Origin: Linyphia triangularis
Taxonomy: Eukaryota > Arthropoda > Arachnida > Araneae > Linyphiidae
Length of the DNA: 64,000 nt
NCBI GenBank assembly: GCA_963978545.1
Contig: OZ021723.1
Coordinates: forward strand, 10,125,593-10,189,592
Direction: 5' to 3'
Shown: positions 35,936 through 46,080 of the stretch, piece by piece
Numbering within the stretch: position 1 is the first letter of the stretch
How the letters are laid out: each line of letters opens with the position of its first letter
The notes under the pieces: model-generated
Told to the model about the DNA's origin: nothing
Seen by the model: only the letters and a program-made list of their open reading frames with translations
Database searches by the model: none
Program-made: the position numbers and the translations under genes

Positions 35936-36378
35936 TGTTATGAATTTCTCCACTGAGGCAATGATAGCACAGTTTTTAAGATAAAAACTACTATTTATTC
36001 ACTCTTCAAAGGCACAAAATTTATTCAAAGAACAGTCACTATCAAGCTTCCAAACGAGCTTCAATAAGAACAACTACGAATACAGCAATTATACAAGTTC
36101 ACTCTAGTAGGTAAACAAAGCGATCAGCTTTCATCGAAGTCCGAAGTCAATCTGAAAACTTTCCCGATCTCCAGTCTTATTTATACCTGGCGCGAGAGAA
36201 CATTCTCGAAATATCCAGCCAATTCGTCGAAAAAGAAACATCTCGAAATTTCTCGATTGCTTTAGGTGTTGCTACCTTTTTCTAACCTGTATAATCGCTG
36301 TTAATAAATAAAATAAGATAAAATAAATTACAATTGAATTTTAAAATAATACGTCACTATTTATACTATATACAGACA
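35936..36378 (-). mobile_element. probable solo LTR, minus strand
   Basis: On the minus strand the 443-bp block begins TGTCTG and ends TTCATAACA. It is flanked by ATAC on both sides (35,932-35,935 and 36,379-36,382). Minus-strand TATAAATAAGACTGG (near 36,185) precedes a GAATAAATTTTG poly(A)-like signal (near 36,020), the order expected of an LTR. The terminal inverted repeat is short, so the far end is less sure. Confidence 0.55.
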
Positions 36379-36396
36379 ATACGTAAAACTAGCCCC

Positions 36397-36929
36397 TAAA
36401 GCTTGGCGTCCACAATCGCTGTGCAGAGCATCGATATAAATAAACAACTGGATAGACTGCTTAACGGTGGGAAAATGAAGCCGTTGCCAGATGCAATTGG
36501 TGGGATAAAAAATACGGATTGCCGAGGATTGAAAATAAAATTTTGGGTTGTACACAGCAGAAATGTCAATAGTAGACCTTAATTAGTAATAATGTGCAAA
36601 AAAATATACACTGTAACACTTAACAAGGTTTTTTGCATTCCCACCCAACTATAAAAGTGAACTGTGATTGGTTAATCTTCCCACCAGCTTCGCAATCTTC
36701 GGCGCGTTTTACTCTTTGCATTGACAATAGAGCAGTCTATCCAGTTGTTTATCTATATCGATGGTGCAGGGTAGAGAAGAGCAGAGCGGAGTGGATTAGA
36801 GAAAATTACAAGGCTGTCAACGTCCATTGTAGCACGAGGCTCGTGCTACAGTAGACTTTAGCAGTCTTGTAATTGGCTCTAATCCAATTCCGCTCTGCTC
36901 TGCTCAACGATAGTGGACGCCTAGCTTTA
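36397..36929. mobile_element. foldback element split by a hAT MITE
   Basis: TAAAGCTTGGCGTCCACAAT at the left pairs with GATAGTGGACGCCTAGCTTT at the right. Inner blocks AGAGCAGAGCGGAGTGGATT and AATCCAATTCCGCTCTGCTC also pair, as do TAGCACGAG and CTCGTGCTA at the centre (36,828-36,850). The MITE at 36,429-36,763 sits in the left arm. Confidence 0.88.
36429..36763 (-). mobile_element. hAT-type MITE, 8-bp target duplication (copy 3, inverted)
   Basis: Family of 8292-8626 in the opposite orientation, with CATCGATATAAATAAACAAC at the left end. Flanks GTGCAGAG (36,421-36,428) and GTGCAGGG (36,764-36,771) match at seven of eight bases. Confidence 0.9.
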
Positions 36930-37426
36930 AACAGAAAGCAGCAGACTCCTCTGAAATTGCGCCACTCCCCTAGCAGTCAAGAAAATCGTCTCGCTCTCTT
37001 CAATTCCTGACTAGAAGGAACAGAACTTCTTCCTTTCGAGAACTTTTCTTCATCTTCTGCCACTTACTTGATCAGTCTCCCAGCTGCCACTTTTATTTCA
37101 GACTGTGATCCTCGAACCGAATACGATCAGAGAAATTAAAATGGCGCATCCTGTGAATACATTGCCCTAATACATAATACGCCCTTCAACGTATTCACAC
37201 AATCGAAGTGTCTTCAAGGTATGAGCTAGAGGTGTGCAACAGTTGAACATACTGGATGACTCGCAGAAAATATATCTTTAAGACATCTTGTCTTTCTTAG
37301 GATAGCAGAGTATTCCTTCAGAATACTAATATCACCATTGGGACACAGCGTCATCCACATGCATGCTTTTCAACTTCTTCTAATTCTTAATAAGAACACT
37401 TCCGAAACGATGTATTAGCAAACATA
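36930..37426. other. spacer, nothing recognised
   Basis: No gene or transposon terminus identified. Confidence 0.5.
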
Positions 37427-38089
37427 TAGACTGAGAGGCGACTGCAATTTTTGGACCCCATCGAACATCATTCTGAATTTTTTTTATAGAAATTAGAGAA
37501 AAGTGAGTAGATTACGAATCCACTGGTCTGCCGTGGCAAAAATGGCCGAAACTGGTCAAAAATCGACTTTTAAAAAGTTGAACTAAATCCAATTGCCAAA
37601 TGAGAAATAACTTGCCAAATAATAAGCGTTTTTTTTTTATTTGGTAACCCTCACTCTTTAATAATCAATTAAGAAAGTTGCAGACGATTCAGTTATCTGG
37701 CGACGGTCTACTTGCATCTATTAAAAGGGAGCCAAGTTGGCAAAAAACATTACGTCACGGATGACGTAACTGATGTCGCCAATTTGGCTTACTTTTAAAA
37801 GATACACATTTTCCAAGCCAGTGATAAAAAATCGTTTGAGCTTTTTCTCATTGAAAATCAAAATGCAGGGTTGCCAGATGAAAAAGTTTGTTCTCTTTTT
37901 GGCCAGTTATGACATATTTGGCAATCGGATTTTAGTTTAACTCATTCCAAGTCGATTATTGATCAGTTTCGGCCATTTTTGCCACGGCAGACCAGTGGAT
38001 TCCTAATCTACTCATTCTTCTCCAATTTCTATAAAAAATTCAGAATGATGTTCGATGGGGTCCAAAAATTGCAGTCGCCTCTCGGACTA
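37427..38089. mobile_element. TA-flanked foldback element (copy 4)
   Basis: TAGACTGAGAGGCGACTGCA at the left, GCAGTCGCCTCTCGGACTA at the right; centre ATTACGTCACGGATGACGTA. 663 bp, non-coding. Confidence 0.92.
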
Positions 38090-38789
38090 ATATCGATGAT
38101 CGAAAAGTAGCCGGATATTGAAAACAAGTCAAATAATAAGCGAAAGAGCCGGCGAAATATAAAGCAGTTCGCTGTTCTGTTTCCTGAATTTTAAATTCGT
38201 AAGAATAAAACGATGCCTTGTTTATATTTCCGTACGTCAGATATGTAGAAATGGCAGATGATATAAATGGGTAAAAGTAAATTCCAACCAGGAAAATATA
38301 CAGAACACACTTTCATATTTGACTTTTGTGTTGCACGGCTCTGCTGCGATTGGATAAATTCCAGTAGATGGTAAATTTTTGCTTTACTAACTTCTATTTA
38401 ATACTGAATGAGATACGACAGTATTATGGTAGCCATAAGGATAGAAATAGTAACTTATAGTTTTCTTCTCACAATGTAGTCTGCCACATTCATTGATATT
38501 GTGTATATTCCAAAGACGTGACAAGAAAACAGATACAAGTGCGATGCTTATAGTTTAAGCAAATTCGATTGTCTTTGCTTAGCTTCGTTCCGATGAGAGG
38601 CAATATAAGTCTAAGTGGAAGATCTGTAATCGTATGCGTTTTCAGTTGTTTAACCGTCATTTTAATTGGAATTTAACAAGTTAAGCATTTTTTTTTTTTT
38701 AATTCTGGATTAACTATTCTATTCAGTAGTTAATTCAGTTGCAGTTGCTGAATAGTTTCTTATTCGGAGTAACTTTCAACTTCAATGTC
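38090..38789. other. spacer, nothing recognised
   Basis: No gene recognised. Open frames near 38,735-38,978 run through A/T homopolymers of the adjoining repeat. Confidence 0.5.
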
Positions 38790-39153
38790 ACCAATCTTTT
38801 ATTTGTAATGTCAATGAAAGTAAAGCATTCGGTCAAAAAAAAAAAAAATCGATTTTTTTTTTTTTTTTTTGTTGTTGCATTTTTCCACGTTTTGGAACAT
38901 CCAGATTTCAAAAATGTGATCAAGAAAAAATTTCTGTCTGTGTGTATGTGGTCAGCATTAGGGATGGAACGGATGTGAGTTTTGCCGGATACCGGATTTC
39001 GGATATCCGGGGTACCATGTCTACCGGATACGGATATCCGAAACGGATTTCACCGGATATCCGGCCGGATATTCGGTCTATATACTAAAAACGATAGTTA
39101 AACGACATGCTATACGAAAAAAATGGTCATGATATGAAGTATAAAGTAAATTA

Positions 39154-39418
39154 TAATTAGTGGTTAGCGCACCGCACTGAATGCCGCAGGTCCATGGTTT
39201 GATTCGTGGACTGGGCAAGGTTGACTTAGCTGTTTATACCTGAAATAAATAAACTGAGGAGGACCATGCATGCTTGGGATCTAAACACTGGGGTTCGGCG
39301 TCAGAATGACCATCTGACCGGAACATCTGCTATGTGACACACAAATGCCACAGTCAAGAAAGCTGAGCTGGGCCCAACAGGCCCTGGTCCACACGGGCTG
39401 TCGCGCCACTGAGTTAAT
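39154..39418 (+). mobile_element. tRNA-derived SINE 3 inside hAT copy 1
   Basis: A-box-like TAGTGGTTAGCGCACC, B-box-like GGTTTGATTCG, then a body containing GACCATGCATGCTTGGGA and CCACACGGGCTGTCGCGCCA. The same SINE sits at the same place in hAT copy 2 (42,775-43,038), so it was inserted before the two copies separated. Confidence 0.85.
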
Positions 39419-39424
39419 TTTTTA

Positions 39425-39644
39425 TATTTAAACTTAAGTTGATGAGTGAAAGAGATCTTTGTTGCTGATTTTATATCTTGTAATATTGATACTTTTAGTT
39501 TTTCATATAGTTCTGGCAGGGCTTTATCACGAAAATAATTTCTACTTGGAAGCGGATAACGAGGAGTTAGGTACTTTATTAACTGACCAAAGCCTTCTCT
39601 ATTCACAATGGAGAATGGTTCAGCATCAAGAGCCATTAACTCAC
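39425..39644 (-). pseudogene. hAT transposase, exon 2 remnant
   Basis: Minus strand. After a TTTTAG acceptor (39,645-39,650) it reads ELMALDAEPFSIVNREGFG, then a TPRYPLPSRNYF stretch and LPELYEKLK. This is the conserved region following the BED finger in ZBED-type hAT transposases (ALDxxPFSIVxxxGF...PRYxxPSR). The first bases complete a Cys codon with exon 1 (ATAT joined to GTGAG gives I-C-E-L), so the frame is continuous across the 388-bp intron. The reading frame ends shortly after at the SINE, so the RNase H-like catalytic core and the C-terminal dimerisation region are absent. In an intact element this protein would cut and rejoin DNA ends. Confidence 0.85.
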
Positions 39645-40033
39645 CTAAAATTATATTAAAAACATTTTTTACCATGTTGAAGTGCAAAATATAGCTACTT
39701 TCAATTTACTTCATGCATTGTTTATAATAGATAAATGATTAGAAAATTATACCGGATGCATTTATTAATAACAAAAGATTTATTTTAAATATTTTATGAA
39801 ATTGAAGTCTATTTTTTTTTTTTTTTTGTAATGCACCTAAAACATTACGGATTTAAAGAAATCTCGTACTTAATTTGGACTAAATTGGATCTAATTAACT
39901 TAAATTGGATCTATCGGAATATTCCGTCTTTAAATATAAACTTAAAAAATTTCGAACCCAAAATTCATCAACATTATGTTATACCATATTTAAAATATAT
40001 ATTTAATATAAACAAACAAAATTAGTACTTACA

Positions 40034-40385
40034 TATTTTTGTGGTTAAGGCTTTTGCTTTAGGATCATCTAAACTCCACAATTTTGGTACAAATAATGTC
40101 GATTCCAATGTTGTCTGCGTGCATTTCTTGTTTTGATGAATTTTTTTTTTTTTTTTGTTCATCAATATTTGATGCATTTAGTGAGTCATTTAAGCTTCGG
40201 TGAATTTCCTTATGCACACTCATTAAATGGTTCCATAAGGATTTTGTGGAAAAGGATTTTGGGCTTTTACCGCGCACAATATATTTTTTAAGCGATTCTG
40301 TGGAGCAAGTAACACATAGGGCTTTGCTTTCGTCCTTTCCATTAATTTTAAAATACTTCCAAATGGGTGATTTTAAATGAGCCAT
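40034..40385 (-). pseudogene. hAT transposase, exon 1 with BED zinc finger
   Basis: Minus strand from ATG at 40,385. Residues 9-12 WKYF, then C24-x2-C27 and H53-x4-H58 with the LWNHL signature form a BED-type DNA-binding zinc finger. An A run near 40,141-40,156 (lysines about 78-81) has shifted the frame: the following codons run to a stop at 40,065, while the neighbouring frame continues LWSLDDPKAKALTTKI up to a GTAAGT donor (40,027-40,032). That segment corresponds to the linker before the 'ALDxxPF' motif of related proteins. I infer a one- or two-base slip in the homopolymer. The finger would bind the subterminal CCGGATATCCG repeats; that pairing is inferred. Confidence 0.82.
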
Positions 40386-41830
40386 TATTAAAAATTATAA
40401 ATTGGATTGTAATTGGAGAAAACTATGATTCAAGACATTCTAGAGAGCTAAATATAATTCCACATTGTGGCGCTGCGTTAAAGACCTAAAAATAACAATA
40501 CTTCATTTTACGTCAGAAAAAATATACCAGCTTTCAACTTCTGCCAATGAAAAATCAGAAATTAGACCATACCATTCACAGCATAAAAATGGGTAGGGTA
40601 TTATGGTCGATCGAAAAAAAAAAAAAAAAAAAAACATTGAGGAGTGCGCATTGACTATTTATTGCTTTTTACTAGCTAGCAAATGTCAGAAAAAAAGGAG
40701 GAAGTGAGAATAACTAAAACTCTTACAACTTATGTTATGGAAAAAAAGTACTATTTATTAGTATTTCGGTTCGTGTTTTACGGAGAAGCATTCAAATATA
40801 ACATCTGGAATTAATCAGATCATAAACTTGAAAATGAAAAGAACCTATTGCAAAACACGTATGAAGGATGTGTATGGAAAAATATTGGAGGAATGGTTTA
40901 TGCTTATCAACTTGGCGCCAATAATACAGCGAAAGCATAGTTCTCACGAAGGAACTTTTTCGTTTTCTAACTTGACTGCAATTTATGTCCAAGCAAAAAA
41001 AAATTAAGAAAAAAAAGTGTAGGATGCGGTGTCCCCTTTGTCCGAAAAAGATCATTATTTTTTGCAAAAAATTATTTCTTGTGGATACCTGGTGGCCGGA
41101 TATATAGCCGGATATCCGAATGAAATTATCGGATGTCCGGTATTTCAAATCGGATATCCGACGGGGTTTCGGATATTGAAAAATCAGCCGGATATGCCGG
41201 ATATCGGATATTTGCCGGATATCCGTTCCATCCCTAGTCAGCATAACTCCCGAACAAATTGACCTACGATGTTCAAATTTGTTGTGCGGGTTGGTGGTAG
41301 CCATGGGACCTACCGTTAAGGCTTTCGTCAAAATCGTGCATGCGCGTAAGGTAGCTGCCATTGAAAAAACCATGTTTTTCAGTATATGCTAAAAAACGGC
41401 TCTAACGATTGTGTTCAAAATCGCTGTGGTAATGCCTCTTAAGGTGTTCTAAACATCTCCACCTCCGGAATTTCCATAAAAAATGCTTTAACGGCTAAAA
41501 AAGCTGAAAAGCGAATGTTTTCAACACAGAATCTTCTTTCCTTGAGCATACAATCTAATTGATAGTTTTTTTTTTTGTTTTTTTTTTTTTTATCTAGCCT
41601 GTTTCACTTATAATAAAGGATAATATAAGGGTTATCGTAAAGTATATCGCCAAAATCATCCTTTTGGCGAAGTTTTTTTTTTTTTTTTACCCATACAAGA
41701 ATTATGGCAAAAAATATCGCCAAACTGGCTATTTTTCTAAATGAAAGATGAAATATAATAACTGTAAATGACACAATTCCCCGTCAGTATTACAATGTAA
41801 TTGAAAGTTGTGCGATGTTCCACACCCCTA

Positions 41831-42569
41831 GTCATTATTCATATACTAGAAAACCTACGTAATTCAGGTGTTACAGTTATTCTACAACAAGCCATTTTTT
41901 TCGTATCATTCCTCTTTAGTAACTAATATTTTTAATTCTTTTATAACTACTGAAGAGAAAGATTCAATGTCAATTATTCAGACATTTTAATTCCTGCAAA
42001 TAATATATATATATACATATTTTTTTTTTTTAAATAAATTATATTCAACCAGTTTTGGAGTTTATTTATTTTATTTTTGAGCAACATGATTCGCATCAAC
42101 CACTAATAAGAGGGTTCAATCCAAAGTCCTATTTCTAATTTTCTTTACCAACATTTACATTTTACATAAAACTTTTGACTATTAATTTTCAATAAATTTC
42201 AATTCGTGCTCGTCAGAAAACTTTTTTAATTCACCAATTTTATTTTTTAAACTCAACTATTTAGATTCCAGTCTACAGCATCGTGCTGAATTAACCATCC
42301 GAATGTTTGGGTAAAAATTCTAGTATAATCCAAAAGAGATAAGTGTTCTTTCATATCGATCCTGTAAAGTAGCTATTGAAGAAGTTAAATAAATTCAAAG
42401 TTGCTTATTCAGATATAGTAACGTCTTGAACTCGTTGATCAATGTTCCTTTCATTTGCACTTGAAATGCAACTTTATATTCATAGTTTATTAATCTTTAG
42501 TACTTTTTAAACATTAATCCATATTTTTCGAAGCGACCCATGATATATTGAAAATTACGTTTATTCTGA
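41831..42569. other. spacer, nothing recognised
   Basis: AT-rich DNA; no gene or transposon end seen. Confidence 0.5.
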
Positions 42570-42774
42570 CTTAGAAGTAGGGATGGAACGGATGTGAGTT
42601 TTGCCGTATACCGGATTTCGGATATCCGGGGTACCATGTCTACCGGATACGGATATCCGAAACGGATTTCACCGGATATCCGGCCGGATATTAGGTCTAT
42701 ATACTAAAAACGATAGTTATACAATATGCTATACGAAAAAAATGGTCACGATATGAAGTATCAAGTAAATTATA

Positions 42775-43038
42775 ATTAATAGTTAGCGCACCGCACTGCA
42801 TGCCACAGGTCCATGGTTTGATTCGAGGACTGGGCAAGGTTGACTTATCTGTTTATACCTGAAAGAAATAAACTGAGGAGGACCATGCATGCTTGGGAAC
42901 TAAACACTGGGGTTCGGCGTCAGAATGACCATCTGACTGGAACATCTGCCATGTGACACACAAATGCCACAGTCAAGAAAGCTGAGCTGGGCCCAGCAGG
43001 CCTTGGTCCACACGGGCTGTCGCGCCACTGAGTTAATT
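42775..43038 (+). mobile_element. tRNA-derived SINE 3 inside hAT copy 2
   Basis: About 95% like 39,154-39,418, with AATAGTTAGCGCACCGCACT in place of the usual A box, so its own pol III promoter is weakened. The flanks match copy 1 on both sides. Confidence 0.85.
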
Positions 43039-43904
43039 ATTTTTATTTAAACTTTAGTTGATGAAACGATTTTTTAGTGATGCCAATACCTACACTTGCT
43101 GAACAATTTTGAAACTTCATCACCATTTTGTTTGTGTGTTATTTAAAATTGTACCAAACATTCTGCAATGTGATGAAAATATTTCAGAAATACGTTTGTA
43201 AATTGTTACTCAACTTCTTACCTTGTATCATGTAATGTAAACATAAGATAATCTTCCTCAAGTCTGCATAAATATCCTATATTGCTTTTACCCGAAAAAC
43301 ACACAGCAATTGTACTGAAGTCAAAATAATAAAACAATGGAATTCCATTAACTAATGATATTTATTTCTAGTTTATTAAGACAAATGTGTTAAAAAATAC
43401 TTAATAAAACTGACAACAAATTTAATAAGAATTTTTTTTAATTTGATTAAAATATATGCAATACTTTCAACAATATCAATCTGTTTTGGAACAGACGTAG
43501 TAGAGAACGTTCTGCAATTTGTTTTTTATCAAGCAATCAGAAAAAATTTCTAAAATTAATATTTAAGTAATGGCAAAATTAAGTTAAGTATAAATATTAA
43601 AATATAACTTAAAATCAAACATGTTGCAAGAAAAAAAAAATCTTCCAAACAAAAGTTTTCCAAGGAAATGTCCTATTCAACATCTATACCTTTTTTTCTG
43701 CCCTTTTGGTGCAAATGCACTATAGAATTGACGACTTTTTGGAATATTTGATTAATGCCAATAAATAAGAGCCAGTGGCTTGTTTGAATAAAATTTCATC
43801 ACGAGCAGTCTCGTGTATAAGAAAATCACAACACAGGCATTGTTTATAATTGATAAATGATTACAAAATTATACCGGATGCATTTGTTAATAGCAAAAGA
43901 TTTA

Positions 43905-45711
43905 TCTATAATAATAAAACAAGCTGTGTGTCTGTCTGTCTGTCTATCTGTCTGTCTGTCTGTGGCTCTGTGGATCTATAGAAACTTACTTAAAATTGGA
44001 GTAGAGCTCTGAAATTTTCAGCATAAGTAGTTTTGGCCTTCTAATTTTACACATCACAAACAGAATGTTAAAATTTTAATTAGTTCTTTTTTAATTATTT
44101 TTTTTAATTAATTAATAAATATGTTACAAAACGAAATCTTATATGGCTACAGCTCTGAAATTTTCAACATAAGTAGTTTTGGCTTTTTGATCGGATTTTT
44201 AAAAAACAGAACTTTAAATTTTTATTTTGTTCTTTTTTAATTAATTTTTTTTAATTAATTAATAAACATTTTACAAAACGATTACTAATAGGGCTACATC
44301 TCTGAAATTTTCAACATAAGTAGTTTTGTCCTTTTAATTGGACTTTTAAAAAACAGAATTTGGTAAATTCCTAGTTCACGTTTATGGGTTGGCGCACTTT
44401 TGAAAAGTTGGCGACAAAGCCAGAATGTCGCCAATTCGGAATTCCAATATGAAAAATTGAGAAACGAACAAGCTCCATGATTTGTGGTATAGAAAGGTTG
44501 AAGACAAAGCGCGTCAATAAAAAAAATGGGGTTGCCAAATTTAGAACTGTATCGCCTACAAAACAGCGCCAAATCGGCTTGGCGATATTTTAACGTCAAC
44601 TAGGAATAGACCCAGAATTTAAAATTTTTATTTTGTTCTTTTTTAATTAATTTTTTTATTAATTAATAAACATTTTACAAAACGATTACTAATAGGGCTA
44701 CAGTTCTGAAATTTTCAACATAAGTAGTTTTAGACTTCTAATTGTATACATCACAAACATAACGTTAAAATTTTAATTAGTTCTTTTTTAATTAATTTTT
44801 TTAATTAATTAATAACTATGTTGCAAAACGAAATATAATAGGGCTACAAATCTGAAATTTTCAAAATAAGTAGTTTTGACCATTTAATTGGACTTTTAAA
44901 AAACAGAATTTTAAATTTTTATTTTGTTATTTTTTAATTAATTTTTTTAATTAATTAATTTATATATTACAAAACGATTTCAAATAGGGCTACGGCTTTG
45001 AAATTTTCAACATAAATAGTTGTGGCCTTCTAATTGGATTTTTTAAAAACAGATTTAAAAAAAAAAATTTTTTTAATTAATTAACAAATATTTTACAAAA
45101 TGATTTGTAATTGGGCTACATTTCTGAAATTTTCAACACAAGTAGTTTTGGCCTTATAATTGGACTGACAAAAAGAATGCTAAAATTTTAATTTGTTTTT
45201 CAATTAATTTTTTTCACAAAAAAGTGACTTCAAATAGACCTAGATCTCAGAAACTTTCAACATAAGTATTGTTTTAGCCTCTAATTTTGTTTTCCAGAAA
45301 CACGTGTTAAAATAATCTTAAAGGGGCGTTGTATTATTGTATTAACGGAGATTTTTTTTTCTTGACAAGGGAGAGGCTTCCAATATTAAGGCTTTACGTA
45401 GCAATTAGATTTTAGTGAGTGAAGCAGGCTTATGCTTACGCGGCAATGAACCTTTCAGCGAGCGAAGCGAGCCTATGCTTGAATAGCAATGAACCTTTTA
45501 ACGAGTGAAACAAGCCTGTGTTTATGTGTCCATGAACTTTTCAGCGAACGAAGTGAGCTCGATTTTGCGTAGCGATGAACCTTCTTGCAAGCGAAGCGCC
45601 AAAAACTGGGTTTTATACACGAATGACAGATTTCCGCAATGCGAGGCCTCACAGCTAGCTAAAATATTGCACATGTTAAAATTTCGTAGCGAAGCACGGG
45701 TATTTAGCTAG
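43905..45711 (+). mobile_element. non-autonomous Helitron with proven empty site
   Basis: Starts TCTATAATAATAAAACAAGC and ends CACGGGTATTTAGCTAG, 1,807 bp, between GATTTA and TTTTAAATATTTT. hAT copy 1 reads GATTTATTTTAAATATTTT at the same place (39,775-39,793), so the insertion fell precisely between A and T without duplication. After the TC end is a CTGT microsatellite (43,934-43,963), then tandem ~115-bp modules containing AAATTTTCAACATAAGTAGT, and a terminal block of GCGAGCGAAGCG-type repeats. No Rep/helicase gene. Confidence 0.95.
44362..44612. mobile_element. hAT-type MITE nested in the Helitron
   Basis: Ends GGTAAATTCCTAGTTCACGT and ACGTCAACTAGGAATAGACC are inverted repeats with a few mismatches, flanked by CAGAATTT (44,354-44,361 and 44,613-44,620). 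Sister modules of the Helitron read CAGAATTTTAAA without it. 251 bp; the interior carries TTGGCG/CGCCAA motifs. Non-coding. Confidence 0.87.
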
Positions 45712-45918
45712 TTTTAAATATTTTATGAAATTGAAGTCTATTTTTTTTTGTATTGCACCTAAAACATTACGGATTTAAAGAAATCTCGTAGAAAACTTAA
45801 ATTGGATCTATCGGAATATTCCGTCTTTAAATATAAACTTAAAAAATTTCGAACCCAAAATTCATCAACATTATGTTATACCATATTTAAAATATATATT
45901 TAATATAAACAAACTTAC

Positions 45919-46080
45919 ATATTTTTGTAGTTAAGGCTTTGTGGAAAAGGATTTTGGGCTTTTGCCTTGCACAATATATTTTTTAAACGATTCTGTGGAT
46001 CAAGTAACACATAGGGCTTTGCTTTCGTCATTTCCATTAATTTTAAAATACTTCCAAATGGGTGATTTTAAATGAGCCAT
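45919..46080 (-). pseudogene. hAT transposase exon 1, internally deleted
   Basis: Minus strand from ATG at 46,080: MAHLKSPIWKYFKINGNDES then KALCVT and a TGA exactly where copy 1 has the second zinc-binding Cys. A deletion of about 190 bp then joins the SFSTK region directly to the ALTTK region before the GTAAGT donor, removing the histidines of the finger. Clearly dead. Confidence 0.85.

Larger units (their letters stand above)
38959..41236 (-). mobile_element. hAT transposon, copy 1, 8-bp target duplication
   Basis: 2,278 bp. Inverted ends TAGGGATGGAACGGAT and ATCCGTTCCATCCCTA, flanked by GTCAGCAT on both sides (38,951-38,958 and 41,237-41,244). Both subterminal zones are packed with CCGGATATCCG palindromes, plausible transposase binding sites. 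The minus strand carries a broken BED-finger transposase (two exons below), and a SINE lies at 39,154-39,418. The protein is truncated and frameshifted, so this copy is non-autonomous. Confidence 0.96.
38790..41830 (-). mobile_element. repeat family A, inverted copy split by a hAT transposon
   Basis: The right part (41,245-41,830) ends with the complement of the family-A left end (GCGATGTTCCACACCCCTAG). The left part (38,790-38,958) carries the facing A/T runs and the GTGTGTATGTGGTCAGCAT block. The hAT element at 38,959-41,236 lies between, having duplicated GTCAGCAT. The outer left boundary is approximate. Confidence 0.8.

Noticed and set aside
40792..41373. 193-codon minus-strand frame
   Set aside because: It spans the hAT terminal palindromes and crosses into the host repeat, so it is a chance frame.
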